A stretch of 64,000 nt of DNA from Smallanthus sonchifolius. Its lineage: Eukaryota > Streptophyta > Magnoliopsida > Asterales > Asteraceae. Location: positions 76,825,001-76,889,000 of the forward strand of contig CM042018.1 in assembly GCA_023525975.1 (NCBI GenBank). The letters are read 5' to 3'. The number at the start of each line of letters is the position of its first letter. Position 1 is the first letter of the stretch. The notes below the pieces were generated by a model. It did no database searches, had not been told where the DNA came from, and was given only the letters and a program-made list of their open reading frames with translations. A program made the position numbers and the translations under genes. Shown here in pieces: positions 9,396-20,251 of the stretch.

Positions 9396-11230
9396 TCGGT
9401 GTTCGTTGATTTGTGTTCCAGTTTCGATTTTTTAGGGTTTTGAGCAAAACGAGTCCGTAACCTAAAATCCTTAAAATCGAGTTTGTTATCACTTTATTTG
9501 GTGTTTGGAAGGCTAAGGGTTTGTTAGATGATGTTTTCGAAGCTTTTGGAAGCATTAATTTCTCAGATCCGTCACTTTTCGAGCATTCTCCTCAAGATCC
9601 GTCAAGAACACTGCTGTACTGAACAAGTACGCAGAATCACCTTTTCTGCGTATTTGCTAAGTACGCATGGGTTAGCCCTGCGTACTTAGTAAGTACGCAT
9701 GAGAAGTGACCTGCGTACTTAGCTAAGTACGCAAGAGCATTTCTCTGCGCACTTAGCAAGTACGCATGAGTACTTGGCTTTGCGAACTTACTAAATACGC
9801 AGCAACACCCTACATATGCGTATTTACTAAGTACGCAAGGACTAGCCTCTGGGATTCGAAAAAAAAAAAAAAAATTTGTTTTTTGGCGGGAAAACCTTCC
9901 TTGTCCAAAATTTTTAGTGATCATTTGTACGTGTGTTTCGGGCCATTCTTGAGAAGATAGTAATTTTGGTTTTTCCGGACCAGAATTTGTATACGATGTG
10001 GCTTGGCGAAACACGAACGAGATTTTTGTTGGATGATACCACTTGTCATACATTGTTTAAGGGTCCATACCTGAAAATGTAGGCTACGAGTATCCGGGAT
10101 ACTTATTTAATAGGGTATGAATGCTGAACTAATGGGAGCAATTGGGTCGTCATTGGCTAAAGGTCTCGTTCTATTTGTGAAGATGTGGCTGCTTTGGGTC
10201 TTTCGAAAAAAGAATCATCTTGTTTAGGTATTCAAACCTGAATATGTAGGCTACGAGTGTCCTCGGATACTTCTTTAATAGGGGATGAATATTGGAACAA
10301 CTTGAACCCAAGGATTTGCTGTTTTGGATCTTTGCAAAGCAATAAAGAATAAAATCCTGGAGTTGGCTAGTTGTGCTTTTTGAGGATTTGAGTAAAGTGG
10401 TGATGAAGCTGGTCATAGTTTAAAGAGAAATGAGGGGAAAATATCTAGTATTCATGAGACATTAAAGAGGTGGTGGAAAAGCCGTTGGTACTTCCTATAT
10501 ATATACCTCTTTGACGTAACATGGATCTCAACCGTGATTTCTCGTGTTTGATTCTATCGTGTGTTTTCAAGATGAAGCTGGATATTCGTTGGATTATTAG
10601 TTGAAGATGGAACCTTTTATCATTGGCCGATGGGATAGGAAACATACCCTTGTTTCTGGTCTAGTCAGATGTAGCTTAACCTGAAAGGGGATATTGGAAA
10701 TGAACGTCTTCGGGAATTTGGTTGACTCGTGAAGATACAGGATAGAGTTGGACACATCTGGTTGAAGACTTAAGTTTATCTTACTGGAATTCCTATGGGA
10801 GCTGATTAGTTTGATGCAGGTTATTGGAAACTCAAACTCTCTATCATATGCCAGCTGATTTGGAGTTGTCTTAGTCTACTATTGTTACCTGGTTAGGAAG
10901 ACATTGTAAGACTCAGAAGTCTAAGTCAGGGTGGAGGTTGCTACTGCTGAGAGGATGAACTACAATGAGTTATGTTGGGTTAGTTGGTTCTTATTGAAGC
11001 ACTTGGTTTGGTCTACAATGAAAGCTGCAGGTATGAGGGAGTCGGGTATGTCATCACTTGGCAACTGAAGACTGAAGTTTGAAGATTTGAAGATCTCAAG
11101 TGGAATGCCAGAAGATCAAGTTTAGCCAGAAGACACATGATGTCATTAGTTTAGAGGGAGTCTGTTAGGACATTCTTTGTAAACTGATTATTATCAGTGT
11201 TAGTGATAGATAGAATTTGATGCTATAGTT
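9396..11230 (+). other. Non-coding interior of element E
   Basis: No coding frame is supported. About 9615-9840 holds further TGCGTACTT-type palindromes (around six or seven, some decayed), outside the LTR in the leader. A direct repeat of about 70-75 bp follows (near 10058-10130 and 10222-10298, sharing GTAGGCTACGAGT). Near 11150-11240 there are two purine tracts, GAGGGAGTCTGTTAGGACATT and the real one before the LTR, as if an older LTR start were retained. Confidence 0.6.
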
Positions 11231-11241
11231 AAGAGGGAGTT
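11231..11241 (+). other. Polypurine tract of element E
   Basis: AAGAGGGAGTT directly before the TG of the 3' LTR. Confidence 0.8.
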
Positions 11242-11768
11242 TGTAGAAGCATGTTTTGTAACTATAGATTAAATTCTATGTATCGGTGTACGTGGCTAGT
11301 ACGTAGGAGGGTGTTCCTGAGTACTTAGCCCGCACACCAGTTTGGTCCTGCGTACTTAGTAAGTACGCAAGGCTTTTGCCTTGCGTACTTGTCAAGTATG
11401 CATGACCAAACCATGCGTACTTAGTAAGTACGCAAGGCTTTTGCCTTGCGTACTTGTCAAGTACGCAGGAAGTGTTCCTGTCCCTATAAATAGAAGACTT
11501 GTCTTCATTTGTAGGTGGAACTCTGGAACTAGGTTTATCCGGGTCGGGAAGAGCTCTCCCGACCCCTGGACCGTGAGCTTAGATGAGAGATGTGTGTTCC
11601 TTCGGTATGTAGTCTGTAATACGGGATGACTTCTTTGTTATGGATTACGTTTCGTTTCATTATCTTTTTTCTTTGTTCGTGTTTCTCTGTCTAGTTTCTT
11701 TGTTCCCACACAAATCACAGAACAGATCGTGTAATTTCTGCTGCGCGACGAGGCTCACGGGACCTACA
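11242..11768 (+). repeat. 3' LTR of element E (527 bp)
   Basis: Nearly identical to 8850-9380, with the same four palindromes (11349-11369, 11382-11402, 11414-11434, 11447-11467; the second carries one substitution) and the same TATA box. The few differences between the LTRs point to a fairly recent insertion. Confidence 0.9.
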
Positions 11769-11773
11769 ATTAT

Positions 11774-12030
11774 GGGATTACCTTTCATGAAACTCCCATC
11801 CTCTGTGACAACACCACCGTTCCTCAGATCACCAAAAATCCCGTCCAACACTCTAAAACAAAACACATTGAGATCAAACATCATTTCATATGTGACTGTG
11901 TCGAAAAGAAACATATCAGGATCGTCGAATTCAAAACCGACAAGCAAACCGCTGACATCTTCACAAAAGCATTCGATTCCACCAGATTTGAGAAATTGGT
12001 AGAGATGCTCGGGATGCTCAACTTTCAGTA
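11774..12030 (+). pseudogene. Copia RNase H of element H, part 2
   Basis: Continues the frame broken by E: GITFHETPILCDNTTVPQIT, HSKTKHIEIKHHFICDCVEK, QTADIFTKAFDSTRFEK, ending LNFQ and a TAA. This stretch has no internal stop. Compared with fragment F (5171-5489) it is clearly a different Copia family. Confidence 0.8.
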
Positions 12031-13084
12031 ACCTTTGGGCATATTGTCTTGTCTGTTTAAACTTGTTAATCGGGAAGATTTTCAAAAATATTTTATTTTC
12101 TGTACAGTCGTTTCTTTTATCTTATTTGAAAGCAAGTCTTTTGTAGGAGAAATTGGAATTTTTGTTAGAAAAAAATGAAAAGAATTGCTTTGTATATAGT
12201 TTGCTTGAGAAAAGTTATTATCCTCGATCTCACTTATGATTATCAATTTTGTTCAAGGAAAATCGGATCTGACCCTATGTGAAATGATAGAGTCTGATCA
12301 CACTTCTTGAACATGGAATGGACCATAAGCGATGGTGCTTACTGAGGTATAGTCGGTAGGCCCGACATACGGTTATAACTCTTTAGTAGTGTGAAAATCT
12401 AAATCTCAATCGTCCATGTATGTTTGAACCCACTTTTGAAACATCCAACCCATTTTCAGCTATGAAATCTAATCCAATCATATATAGGCTTACGCGTTGG
12501 ATTCTGATTCATACGCCAGGTGAGCATCAAAGTAACGATAATTACCGGCGATTTCCTCGTCTATTTTGCTCACGCAAAGATCTCGGGAGTTCATCTTTTT
12601 CCCATCCACTTGGATGATTTGACCCCGTCTGTTTTGGTTACGCAAAGATCTCGACTGTTCTACCTTTTCCTATCCACTTGGATAATTTTATGGCTTCTTC
12701 TGTTTTGCTTATGGTAAGATCTAGATTGTTCGTACCTTTTAATATCCACTTGGATATTTTTCATTTTACAACTTCTTATATCCAGTTGGATCTTATTTTA
12801 CATTCAGCGATGATTTTGACTTACCAAGATGGTACCCTGGTTATCCTGTACGAGATGATAGGATGAATGCGGGTATTTCTTGAGTATTGATAGTCTTTCA
12901 AAACCATTTTATTTCAAAATGTGGGGTACACCCTGTTTCGTGCTTAAATGGTACCGCTTAATCACATGAAATCATTGTACAGGAAAATGTTCGGGTTTAT
13001 CTTGCACAAATATCAGCTATCTTCAGGGATTCACAGTAGATGTCTGCAAAACGAAGTGTTTCAAGGGTTTGACCAGACATGATC
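12031..13084 (+). other. Non-coding spacer after pol of element H
   Basis: No gene seen. 12590-12800 holds four imperfect repeats of about 60-75 bp, each with a short palindrome of type TATCCACTTGGATA (near 12603, 12672, 12746 and 12779) and, in the first three, AAGATCT a little before it. The spacer is cut at 13084 by chromovirus J. Confidence 0.55.
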
Positions 13085-14774
13085 TGTGACACCCACATCC
13101 CGGATCACCCGGAATGCCGATCACTTGTCGGATTTACTCATGAACATATAGTAATCAGAGAAACATACACAGCGGAAGATTTTAAAACCTTATTTATTTA
13201 TAAAACTTATCTTAGTACATTCTTAAAGAAAGTACAAAATAATTCTAATACGAGTCTTTAGATTTGGATGCTAGACAGCCTGCTCATGATGCCTCCTTTC
13301 CTTTATTACTTGAAGCTATACTCTTACCTGACACATATGCTTAAACACGGGTCAGCTTACGCTGGTGAGTTCTAGGTTTTAATCAAAATATCTTTGATAT
13401 ATTATCTTTCCATTCCACGTAGACTTTATCCAAACATAACATTAACCTTGTACAACTTATCTCCTATTGAGGTTCGTAATCCTCTTACGTGGTCGCCACC
13501 ACCTACCATTTCCTTTATATAAAGGCCATTCCCCCGTTACATACCATGAAGGAATGTAACGGTCCGCATTCCATTCCATAAGTTGCAAGATATTATGTGG
13601 GTTTTAGCCATACATGACAACACATTCTTTTACATACCAAAATGGTGAAAACATTTCATGTCAATACAATTACTGCCAATGACATCCTTTCATCATTCCT
13701 TATAAAAACAAGATGGTTATAAAAACAAGATGGTTATCTTCCCAGAGTAGTACCTCCAACAGATAAGTTCTCTGGAAAGAATGACGGGTCCAGGAGGGAT
13801 TTATACACCATTCTTTCCTTTGACAGAACATTTCGTTTGTCAGATAACTACATACCGGTCGGAAGGTTACCTTTTTCTTTTACAACATAAAACATTCCTT
13901 GCAACATCATGGATACTGGCTCAAAGATTTAAATCAATGGCATACAGTATCTAAAACATTCATAACACGTGCATAATGCCCAAAATATTAAAAATGTTTA
14001 AGAAGGGCACTATAGAACTCACCTCTAATCTCCTCCTCTTTCAAATAATCTTTACGTGCTAATATAATCAGCACCACGACTTAGATCAAATTCCTAAGCT
14101 GTTATAACATTACTTAATCACAAGTTCCTAGCTTAGTGGAAATAACCAAGTCATTAGGAACTAGTCAGAACCTTACCTCAGAACTATCTCCTGCGTATTG
14201 GGTCGAAAAGCTGGAAACCTATCTTCTTTACGTGAACTGGGGCTTTTGGCATGCTTCCCTAGGTTAAGTGTGTGTTTGTGAGTGTGTTTTCTAAAAACAA
14301 GCTCTAGGTCCATTTATTTATAGGGTGCTCGACGGTTCCATTGCGGACAGCTAAGACATAGGGTGGCGGTCCTCCACCCCTTTGAGGCGGCTTTATTGGC
14401 TTGGTGAGCACATAGCGGACCTCTATACTTAATTGTGACAGACCGCTAAGCATATTGCGGCTAGCAGACCGCTAAGGACCCCATGACGGTCCGCTACCAG
14501 CCTTCCAAGCATGAGTTTTCATCGATTAGTCACCTGACACGTGGCTTCTCCTGGGTGATCCCTTGCTCCCAACGTAGCAGATTGTTATCCCTTTGGTGGC
14601 GGTCTGCCTCCTATCCTACTTTCAAAGTCTTTCATTTTCAGCTTTCGAACTTTGAATCAATTGCATTCCAACCACTTGTATTTTAACATAATGTCATTTT
14701 AACCCCCTAGTGTTTTATCAAATTACAATTTTAACCCTTATACTTATATTTCTTTGAAAAATTAGGGTGTTACA
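13085..14774 (-). repeat. 3' LTR of J (1690 bp)
   Basis: On the minus strand it runs TGTAACACCC to GGGTGTCACA. 14330-14620 is dense in GCGGACCGC/GCGGTCCGC palindromes upstream (minus sense) of a TATA box near 14312-14322. A small CAGC-GTAA-GCTG hairpin lies at 13351-13370. Confidence 0.9.
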
Positions 14775-14792
14775 AATCTACCCCCCTTATAA
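14775..14792 (-). other. Polypurine tract of J
   Basis: On the minus strand TATAAGGGGGGTAGATT directly precedes the LTR. A GGTTTC/GAAACC hairpin (14794-14811) stands just before it. Confidence 0.8.
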
Positions 14793-14865
14793 AGGTTTCG
14801 TCCTAGAAACCGGACACTTACTCGAATAAGTAGGGATAAGATTTCCTCATTTCTTATTCTGTTTC

Positions 14866-15766
14866 CTATGTGGCGTCAGATCCCATTCGATGTTGCCATT
14901 GGACTTTTACTTGTTTGATTACTTTATTTCGTAATATTTTTTCTTTCCAATCGAGTATAGCTACTGGCTTCTCGATATAATTCAATCTATCGTCTACCTC
15001 TATATCATTCAGTGGTACATGAGAGGTTTCGTCTGCCAGACATTTTCGTAAGTGTGACACATGGAATGTTGAGTGGATTCCACTCAACTCTTCTAGCAAT
15101 TCAAGTCTATAAGCAACTTTCCCCACTCAAGCAATAATTTTAAATGGCCCAATGAATCTTGGACTTAACTTTCCTCTCTTTCTCGATCTAAGGATTGCCT
15201 TTCATGGAGATACCTTCAGTAGAACGTAATCTCCAACTTGGAATTCTATCGGTCTTCATCTTTTATCCGCATATGACTTTTGTATGTCCTGAGCAGCCTT
15301 TAGACATGCTTTAATCTGATCTAACTTTACACCCGTTGCTAGGACAATTTCTTTGCTTCCAAGTTCTTTCTGTTCCTTATAACATTTTGAATGGCGGCAT
15401 GCCAATACTTGCATGATAGTTGTTATTATACGAGAATTCTACCAAAGGTAGATGACTATCCCAACTTCCATCGAAGTCAATAATGCAAGCACGCAACATA
15501 TCTTCAAGTGCTTGAATCGTCCTTTCACTTTGACCATTCGTTTGAGGATGATATGCTATGCTAATCAATAACTTAGTCCCTATCTCTTCGTGGAACTTCT
15601 TCCAGAAACGTGACGTAAAACGTGTGTCTCTGTGAGATACAATCGAGACTGGTACTCCATGCCTGGTCACAATTTCATTAATAAACATTTCTACTAACCT
15701 TTCAGAAGAGTAAGTCTCACGTATTGGTAAAAAGTGATCACTCTTAGTTAGTCTGTCTACTATCAC
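14866..15766 (-). pseudogene. Integrase core and C-terminal domain of J
   Basis: Minus strand. 15766-15377 is open: VDRLTKSDHFLPI (first catalytic Asp region), SHRDTRFTS (second Asp; the usual Ser-Asp-Arg-Asp is now Ser-His-Arg-Asp), YHPQTNGQSERTIQ (catalytic Glu). 15126-14866 is open in another frame: KVAYRLELLEELSGIH, FHVSHLRKCLADE, then VKVQWQHRMGS, the start of a chromodomain-like tail that normally reads on to a TWE motif. Frameshifts lie in 15127-15376. The N-terminal zinc part is separated by solo LTR K. Confidence 0.8.
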
Positions 15767-15933
15767 TCATATGGTATCATAACCTTTAGCTGTTTTCGGT
15801 AGCTTAGTTATGAAGTCCGTAGTGATATGTCCCACTTCCAATCTGGAATATCTAGGGGATGTAATCTGCTATAAGGATTTTGATGTTCAGCTTTGACTTG
15901 AGAATAAGTCAAGCATTTAGCCACATATTTCAT

Positions 15934-16459
15934 TGTTGGGTATAAAATTGAGACTGATGCTGTCAATAGAAACTACAGTATCGAAACTACTAGTTTTGGT
16001 TGAACATTTGTTCAATCGAAACTACTAGTTTCGGTTGAACAATTATTCAATCGAAACTACCTAGTTTCGATACATGTTTTTTAGGCCCATTTGGCGATGG
16101 CTTGGAAAACAAGGCACATGTGCTTGGCCTTCTATATATAGTAGACTACCTCATAGGAGGAGTGCGTGTTTGTAGAGGGAATCACCACCCAGGGGGGATC
16201 ACCCTGGGGTGAGACTAATTGTTGAGTGTGTGAGGAGCTTTTATTTTTCATATCATTCAAAGAATCATACGTTTTATGCTCCAATTATCTGTTCTTTTTC
16301 ACTTTTATATATTTCTGTTCGTGTATGTGATTCCTGCACCCGTCTCTACTGTTTTCTGACTCGAGGGTTATACCGGATCAAGGGATTCCGCCTCTTGATT
16401 CTGACCGGTTGAAGATTTTCTCCGCAGATATGTTCTCTCAGGTCTGCTCAGGACCTACA
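15934..16459 (+). mobile_element. Solo LTR K (526 bp)
   Basis: TGTTGGGTATAAA to CAGGACCTACA flanked by an exact target duplication TTCAT (15929-15933, 16460-16464), inserted in J's integrase. It holds three CGAAACTA-(1-2 nt)-TAGTTTCG palindromes (15982-15999, 16017-16034, 16052-16069; the first decayed), then a TATA box (TCTATATATA, 16131-16140). CCTACA and the size suggest a Copia LTR. Its ends do not match the LTR of element I, which carries the same palindrome class. Confidence 0.9.
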
Positions 16460-16464
16460 TTCAT

Positions 16465-16686
16465 GATATCGAATTTAATACCGGGGCACCAATAATCTTA
16501 GTATAGATCATGGTGCATTTTTGTAGTACCCGGATGAATCGTGTATCGAGATTTATGAGCTTCATCTAAAACATTAACTATGAATTCACCCATATGGGGT
16601 ATCCACATAAGGTCTAATCGTATCTTAACTCCATACTCATTCTCTTGTCCAGCCACTCTCTCCTTCTTAACATTTTCTGCTTTCAA
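16465..16686 (-). pseudogene. Integrase zinc-binding region of J
   Basis: Minus strand: VKIRLDLMWIP, DEAHKSRYTIHPGTTKMHHDLY, then a stop at the edge of K's duplication. This is the start of the HHCC zinc finger of Gypsy integrases (HX3H seen as H-KSR-YTIH; the CXXC half is missing or frameshifted). Confidence 0.7.
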
Positions 16687-16776
16687 TGCATCTATCTGAA
16701 CATTCCTGAGCTAAGCCATAAATTCAGGAGTTACAACTAACTTATATGACTTCACCCGGATAGGAGGATGCTCTTC

Positions 16777-17091
16777 TTAACGGCTTAGAGCATCTGCCAC
16801 TACATTGGCTTTTCGTGGGTGATATAGGATTTCAAAATCATAATCCTTTATCAGCTCTAACCATCTACGTTGTCTCATGTTCAGATCTTTTTGCTCAAAG
16901 AAATACTTTAAGCTTTTATGATCTGTGTAGATTGTGCACTTCACTCCATATAGATAATGCCTCCATATTTTATGTGCAAAAACTACTGTAGCTAACTCTG
17001 AATCATGGGTCGGGTAGTTAACTTCATTGGGTTTGACTTGCCGTGAAGCATAGGCTATAACCTTTCCTATTTGCATTAATACACATCCCAA
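16777..17091 (-). pseudogene. RNase H of J
   Basis: Minus strand, open for about 104 codons: KVIAYASRQVKPNEVNYPTH, DSELATVVFAHKIWRHYLYG, YTDHKSLKYFFEQKDLNMRQ and NVVADALSR. The Glu of the usual LELAAVVFALK block is present (DSELATVVF). The upstream join with the reverse transcriptase is shifted. Confidence 0.85.
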
Positions 17092-18342
17092 TACCTAATA
17101 TGAAGCATCAAAGTAAACTACCATATCCTCTGTTCCTTCCGGTAAAGACAACACCGGAGCCTGAGTCTCTCTTTTAGCTTTTGAAAAGCATTTTCTTGTT
17201 CTGCTCCCCATACAAATTTTATCTCCTTCTTCGTGATTTTTGTCAATGGGGTAGCAATCTAAGAGAAATATTGAATAAACCGTCTATAGTAACAAGCCAA
17301 ACCTAAGAAAGTGCGTATCTCTGTAAGTGTCTTTTGCGGGTTCCATTTCATCACAGTCTCTATTTTTGAAGGATCTACCAGGATTCCTTCTGCGTTTATC
17401 ACATGACCCAAGAACTAAACTTCTCGGAGCCAAAACGTACATTTAGCAAAATTTTCATACAGCTTCTCTTTTCTAAGTGTTTCTAAGACTTGTTTGAGAT
17501 GACAATGCATGATCTCCTTCGTTCTTTGAGTAGATTAGAATATCATCTATGAACACAATCACAGATCGTTCCAACATTTGTTGATAAACCCTATTCATGA
17601 GGTCCATGAATGCAGCAGGGGCATTAGTCAAACCAAATGACATTACTAAGAACTCATAATGTCCATATCTCGTATGGAAGGCTGTTTTTGGAATAACTTC
17701 ATCTCTAACCTTCAATTAATGATATCCTGACCTTAGATCGATTTTGTAAAACCAACTTGCTCTTTGTAATTGATCGAGCAAGTCATCGATCCTTGGTAAA
17801 GAATATTTATTCTTGATTGTAAGCTTATTCAGCTCCCGATAGTCTATGCACATACACATACTACCATCTTTCTTTTTCACGAAAAGAACCGGACCACCCC
17901 AAGGTGAGATACTCGGTATTATGAAACCTCTGTCTAACAACTCTTGCAGTTGTGATATCAGTTTCTTCATTTTTGATGGAGCTAATCGATATGATGCCTT
18001 AGCTACAGGCTTAGCACCAGGCACTAAGTTGAGTCGAAACTCTACTTCCCTTTCTGGGGGTATTCCTGGCAATTCTTCTGGGAAGATATCAGAAAAATCA
18101 CAAACTACTGGCACGTCTTTTAATTCTTTAGTTTTTACTTTGGAATCAATAGCGTATGCCATGTAGGCCTCATTGCCTTGAGTCATAAACCTCATAGCTT
18201 TTATGATGGAAATAATTCTAACGGTTGATCTCATCTTATCACCGTGTATGGTAATCCAATTTCCATCAGGAGTTTGTATCTGAACTGTTTTCTGGTTGCA
18301 AATGATTTGGGCATCGTTTGCTGCCAACCAATCAATTCCCAA
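17092..18342 (-). pseudogene. Reverse transcriptase of J
   Basis: Minus strand. 18342-17716 is open (208 codons): protease tail MGIDWLAANDAQI, FSDIFPEELPGIPPEREVEF, FVKKKDGSMCMCIDYRELNK, YKIDLRSGYH, then TAA. 17715-17473 follows in the same frame with TAFHTRYGHYEFLVMSFGLT, NAPAAFMDLMNRV and the catalytic block VIVFIDDILIYS (Phe-Ile-Asp-Asp). The last part of the polymerase (17472-17092) is shifted into other frames. Confidence 0.85.
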
Positions 18343-18469
18343 GACTATATTAAATCCTTATAGGATCTTTGGATATAGTCTAACGGTAAATTTTTGTCCT
18401 TAAAGGTTGATAGAACAATCTTGAATTACTTCTGCTACTTTCATTGCCTTTCCAATGGGTGTTTCGACT

Positions 18470-18877
18470 TCAAAAGTTTCGTCTAATCTTAACAGGTTTA
18501 TTTAAGTAAGGACAGAAATCTAAGGATACAAAATTTCTACTAGTAGCACCGGAATCACATAACACAGTAGCAGGTACGTGATTAACAAAAAACGTACTGG
18601 ATACTACGTCTGGCAATGCCTTAGCATCTTCAGTTGTCAAAGTATAAGCCCTACTCTTGGCTTTAGAGGCTTCTCCTTCCTTTATTTTAAGTGATGGGCA
18701 TTCCAACATTCTATGCCCACTTTCTCTACACTTAAAACACTTAGGCTTGATATGGCAGTTATTTGCCAAGTGCCCTGCCTTGCCATATTTGAAACAAACG
18801 TCAGACTTTAATCTACATTCCCCGACATGATTCTTACCACATGTGGTACACATGGTGACACCACTAGTAGTTATCAT
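18470..18877 (-). pseudogene. Zinc knuckles and protease of J
   Basis: Minus strand, 135 codons. Two CCHC knuckles: CFKYGKAGHLANNC (second Cys changed to Tyr) and CFKCRESGHRMLEC (intact). An aspartic protease start follows, VLCDSGATSRNFVS, with the DSGA catalytic motif. Confidence 0.85.
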
Positions 18878-19169
18878 TTTCTTCCACCCACCATCATTTT
18901 GCTTTTTATGTCCTTGAGAATTTTCAGACCACTTCCTTTTTATTCCACAGGGCGGGGATTATAGACCTCGTCCAACATAGTCGAAGCAAGTTGTACGGTG
19001 GATCTAAATCTTTTCAACTCCGAAGTTTTCACTAACCTTCGAATTTCAGATGGTAACCCTTATAGGTATCTCTTAATTCGTACATCTTCAAGGGTCACCT
19101 AATGGGGTACCAGACAAGCCATTTTGTTAAACTTCGTAGTATACTCCCGGTGAGTCATACTACCAACTT

Positions 19170-19804
19170 CTAACCTAAGAAAATCTCTCTCGGGTTTGTC
19201 CATTTCATAGGACAGAACTCCTCAATCAGCAATCTTTTCAATTCTTCCCAAGACATACGGTCGATATCCTTCTCACCCATAGCTATGACTTGGTTCTCCC
19301 ACCAACATAACGCCTCTGATACGAATGAGTGAGCGGCATATTTCACCTTCTGATCATCTCTACATTCACTAATCTTTATTACAGCTTCAATCTCCTGGAT
19401 CCATTGATGAGTTATCAAAATGCTTAAATTGTCGAAGAAGTTCACAACACATACAGTTTTTGGTAACCGTCACAACCATTAACTGAAGTTGGTGAACAAA
19501 ACAATGTGCATAATAAACTCAACTATTTTCCTCTAAGATCTTTGCTTGTGGCATCCTTTGTACCGTCAAACTTTGGAGGACTGTCGTCTTTGAATGCTTT
19601 GTAGGAGCATACTTTCCTTCCTTTCTTCACAGGTCTTTCTTCATAAGAATCGTCGGATTCGTATTCATAGAGATCGTCATTGTCTATATTCTTAACAACA
19701 TTCTCCATTTTCTCTTTCTTTCTACTTTCCTCTAGGCTAGCCAATAGGATAGGCAAAGTCGTATCCAAAGCTTTAGCCACTGCCGTGTCTATTGCAATTT
19801 GCAT
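19170..19804 (-). pseudogene. Gag of J, N-terminal and core parts
   Basis: Minus strand. 19804-19523 is an acidic and Lys-rich N-terminal region ending KFDGTKDATSKDLRGK; 19445-19170 has the retrotransposon gag core (KYAAHSFVSEALCWWENQV, MSWEELKRLLIEEFCP). They lie in different frames, with a short disrupted stretch between. 18878-19169 continues gag in broken frames. Confidence 0.75.
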
Positions 19805-20236
19805 TTAGGGTTCAAATACCGGTTCATTTATCTCTACATGATCCCTACATTCTATTTCAGGTTCGGCATTGGCGGTAGACCGCGTTTGCCTTCGCGAAGT
19901 ATTGGGATTAACCTTTCCTCCTCTTTTACCTTTTCCTCTACTAACCGTTTTCTACGAAAGATATGGAGTGTTTAGTGTTCGCACGATAGTTTGATAGCTA
20001 GAACACAAGTGTATTGTAAACATTAATAATTGTCGCCACGACGAAATTAATTATTTACTCCACTTTCGGTGCTCTAGTTATCTTTCTATTATGTTCCAAC
20101 TAAATACTCATACCTCTTTCCTTTTACCCTTGGCATCAGGCTATCTTGACTTGCATCTCAACTAGCATTTTTATGGTCCCTTAACCCTAGTTTAAGTCTA
20201 CATACTTGGGCCAGTATCTAAATCCCTTAAACTATA

Positions 20237-20249
20237 GCTCTGATACCAA
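20237..20249 (-). other. Primer binding site of J
   Basis: On the minus strand TTGGTATCAGAGC lies two bases after the 5' LTR, matching initiator tRNA-Met. Confidence 0.85.
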
Positions 20250-20251
20250 CT

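Larger units (their letters stand above)
8850..11768 (+). mobile_element. Non-autonomous LTR retrotransposon E (2.9 kb), Copia-type ends
   Basis: Complete element with a 5-bp target duplication ATTAT (8845-8849 and 11769-11773), a 531-bp 5' LTR, a primer site, a 1.86-kb interior, a polypurine tract and a 527-bp 3' LTR. It sits inside the RNase H gene of element H. The interior has no credible gag or pol, so it must have moved using another element's proteins. The CCTACA LTR end, AAGAGGGAGTT tract and tRNA-Met primer site resemble those of the Copia elements here. Confidence 0.9.

Noticed and set aside
9637..10053. Minus-strand frame of 138 codons with repeated VLSKYA/VLTKYA
   Set aside because: The repeats are just the TGCGTACTT palindromes of element E translated; no coding support.
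17846..18166. Plus-strand frame opposite the reverse transcriptase of J
   Set aside because: Shadow of the minus-strand polymerase, which has all conserved motifs.
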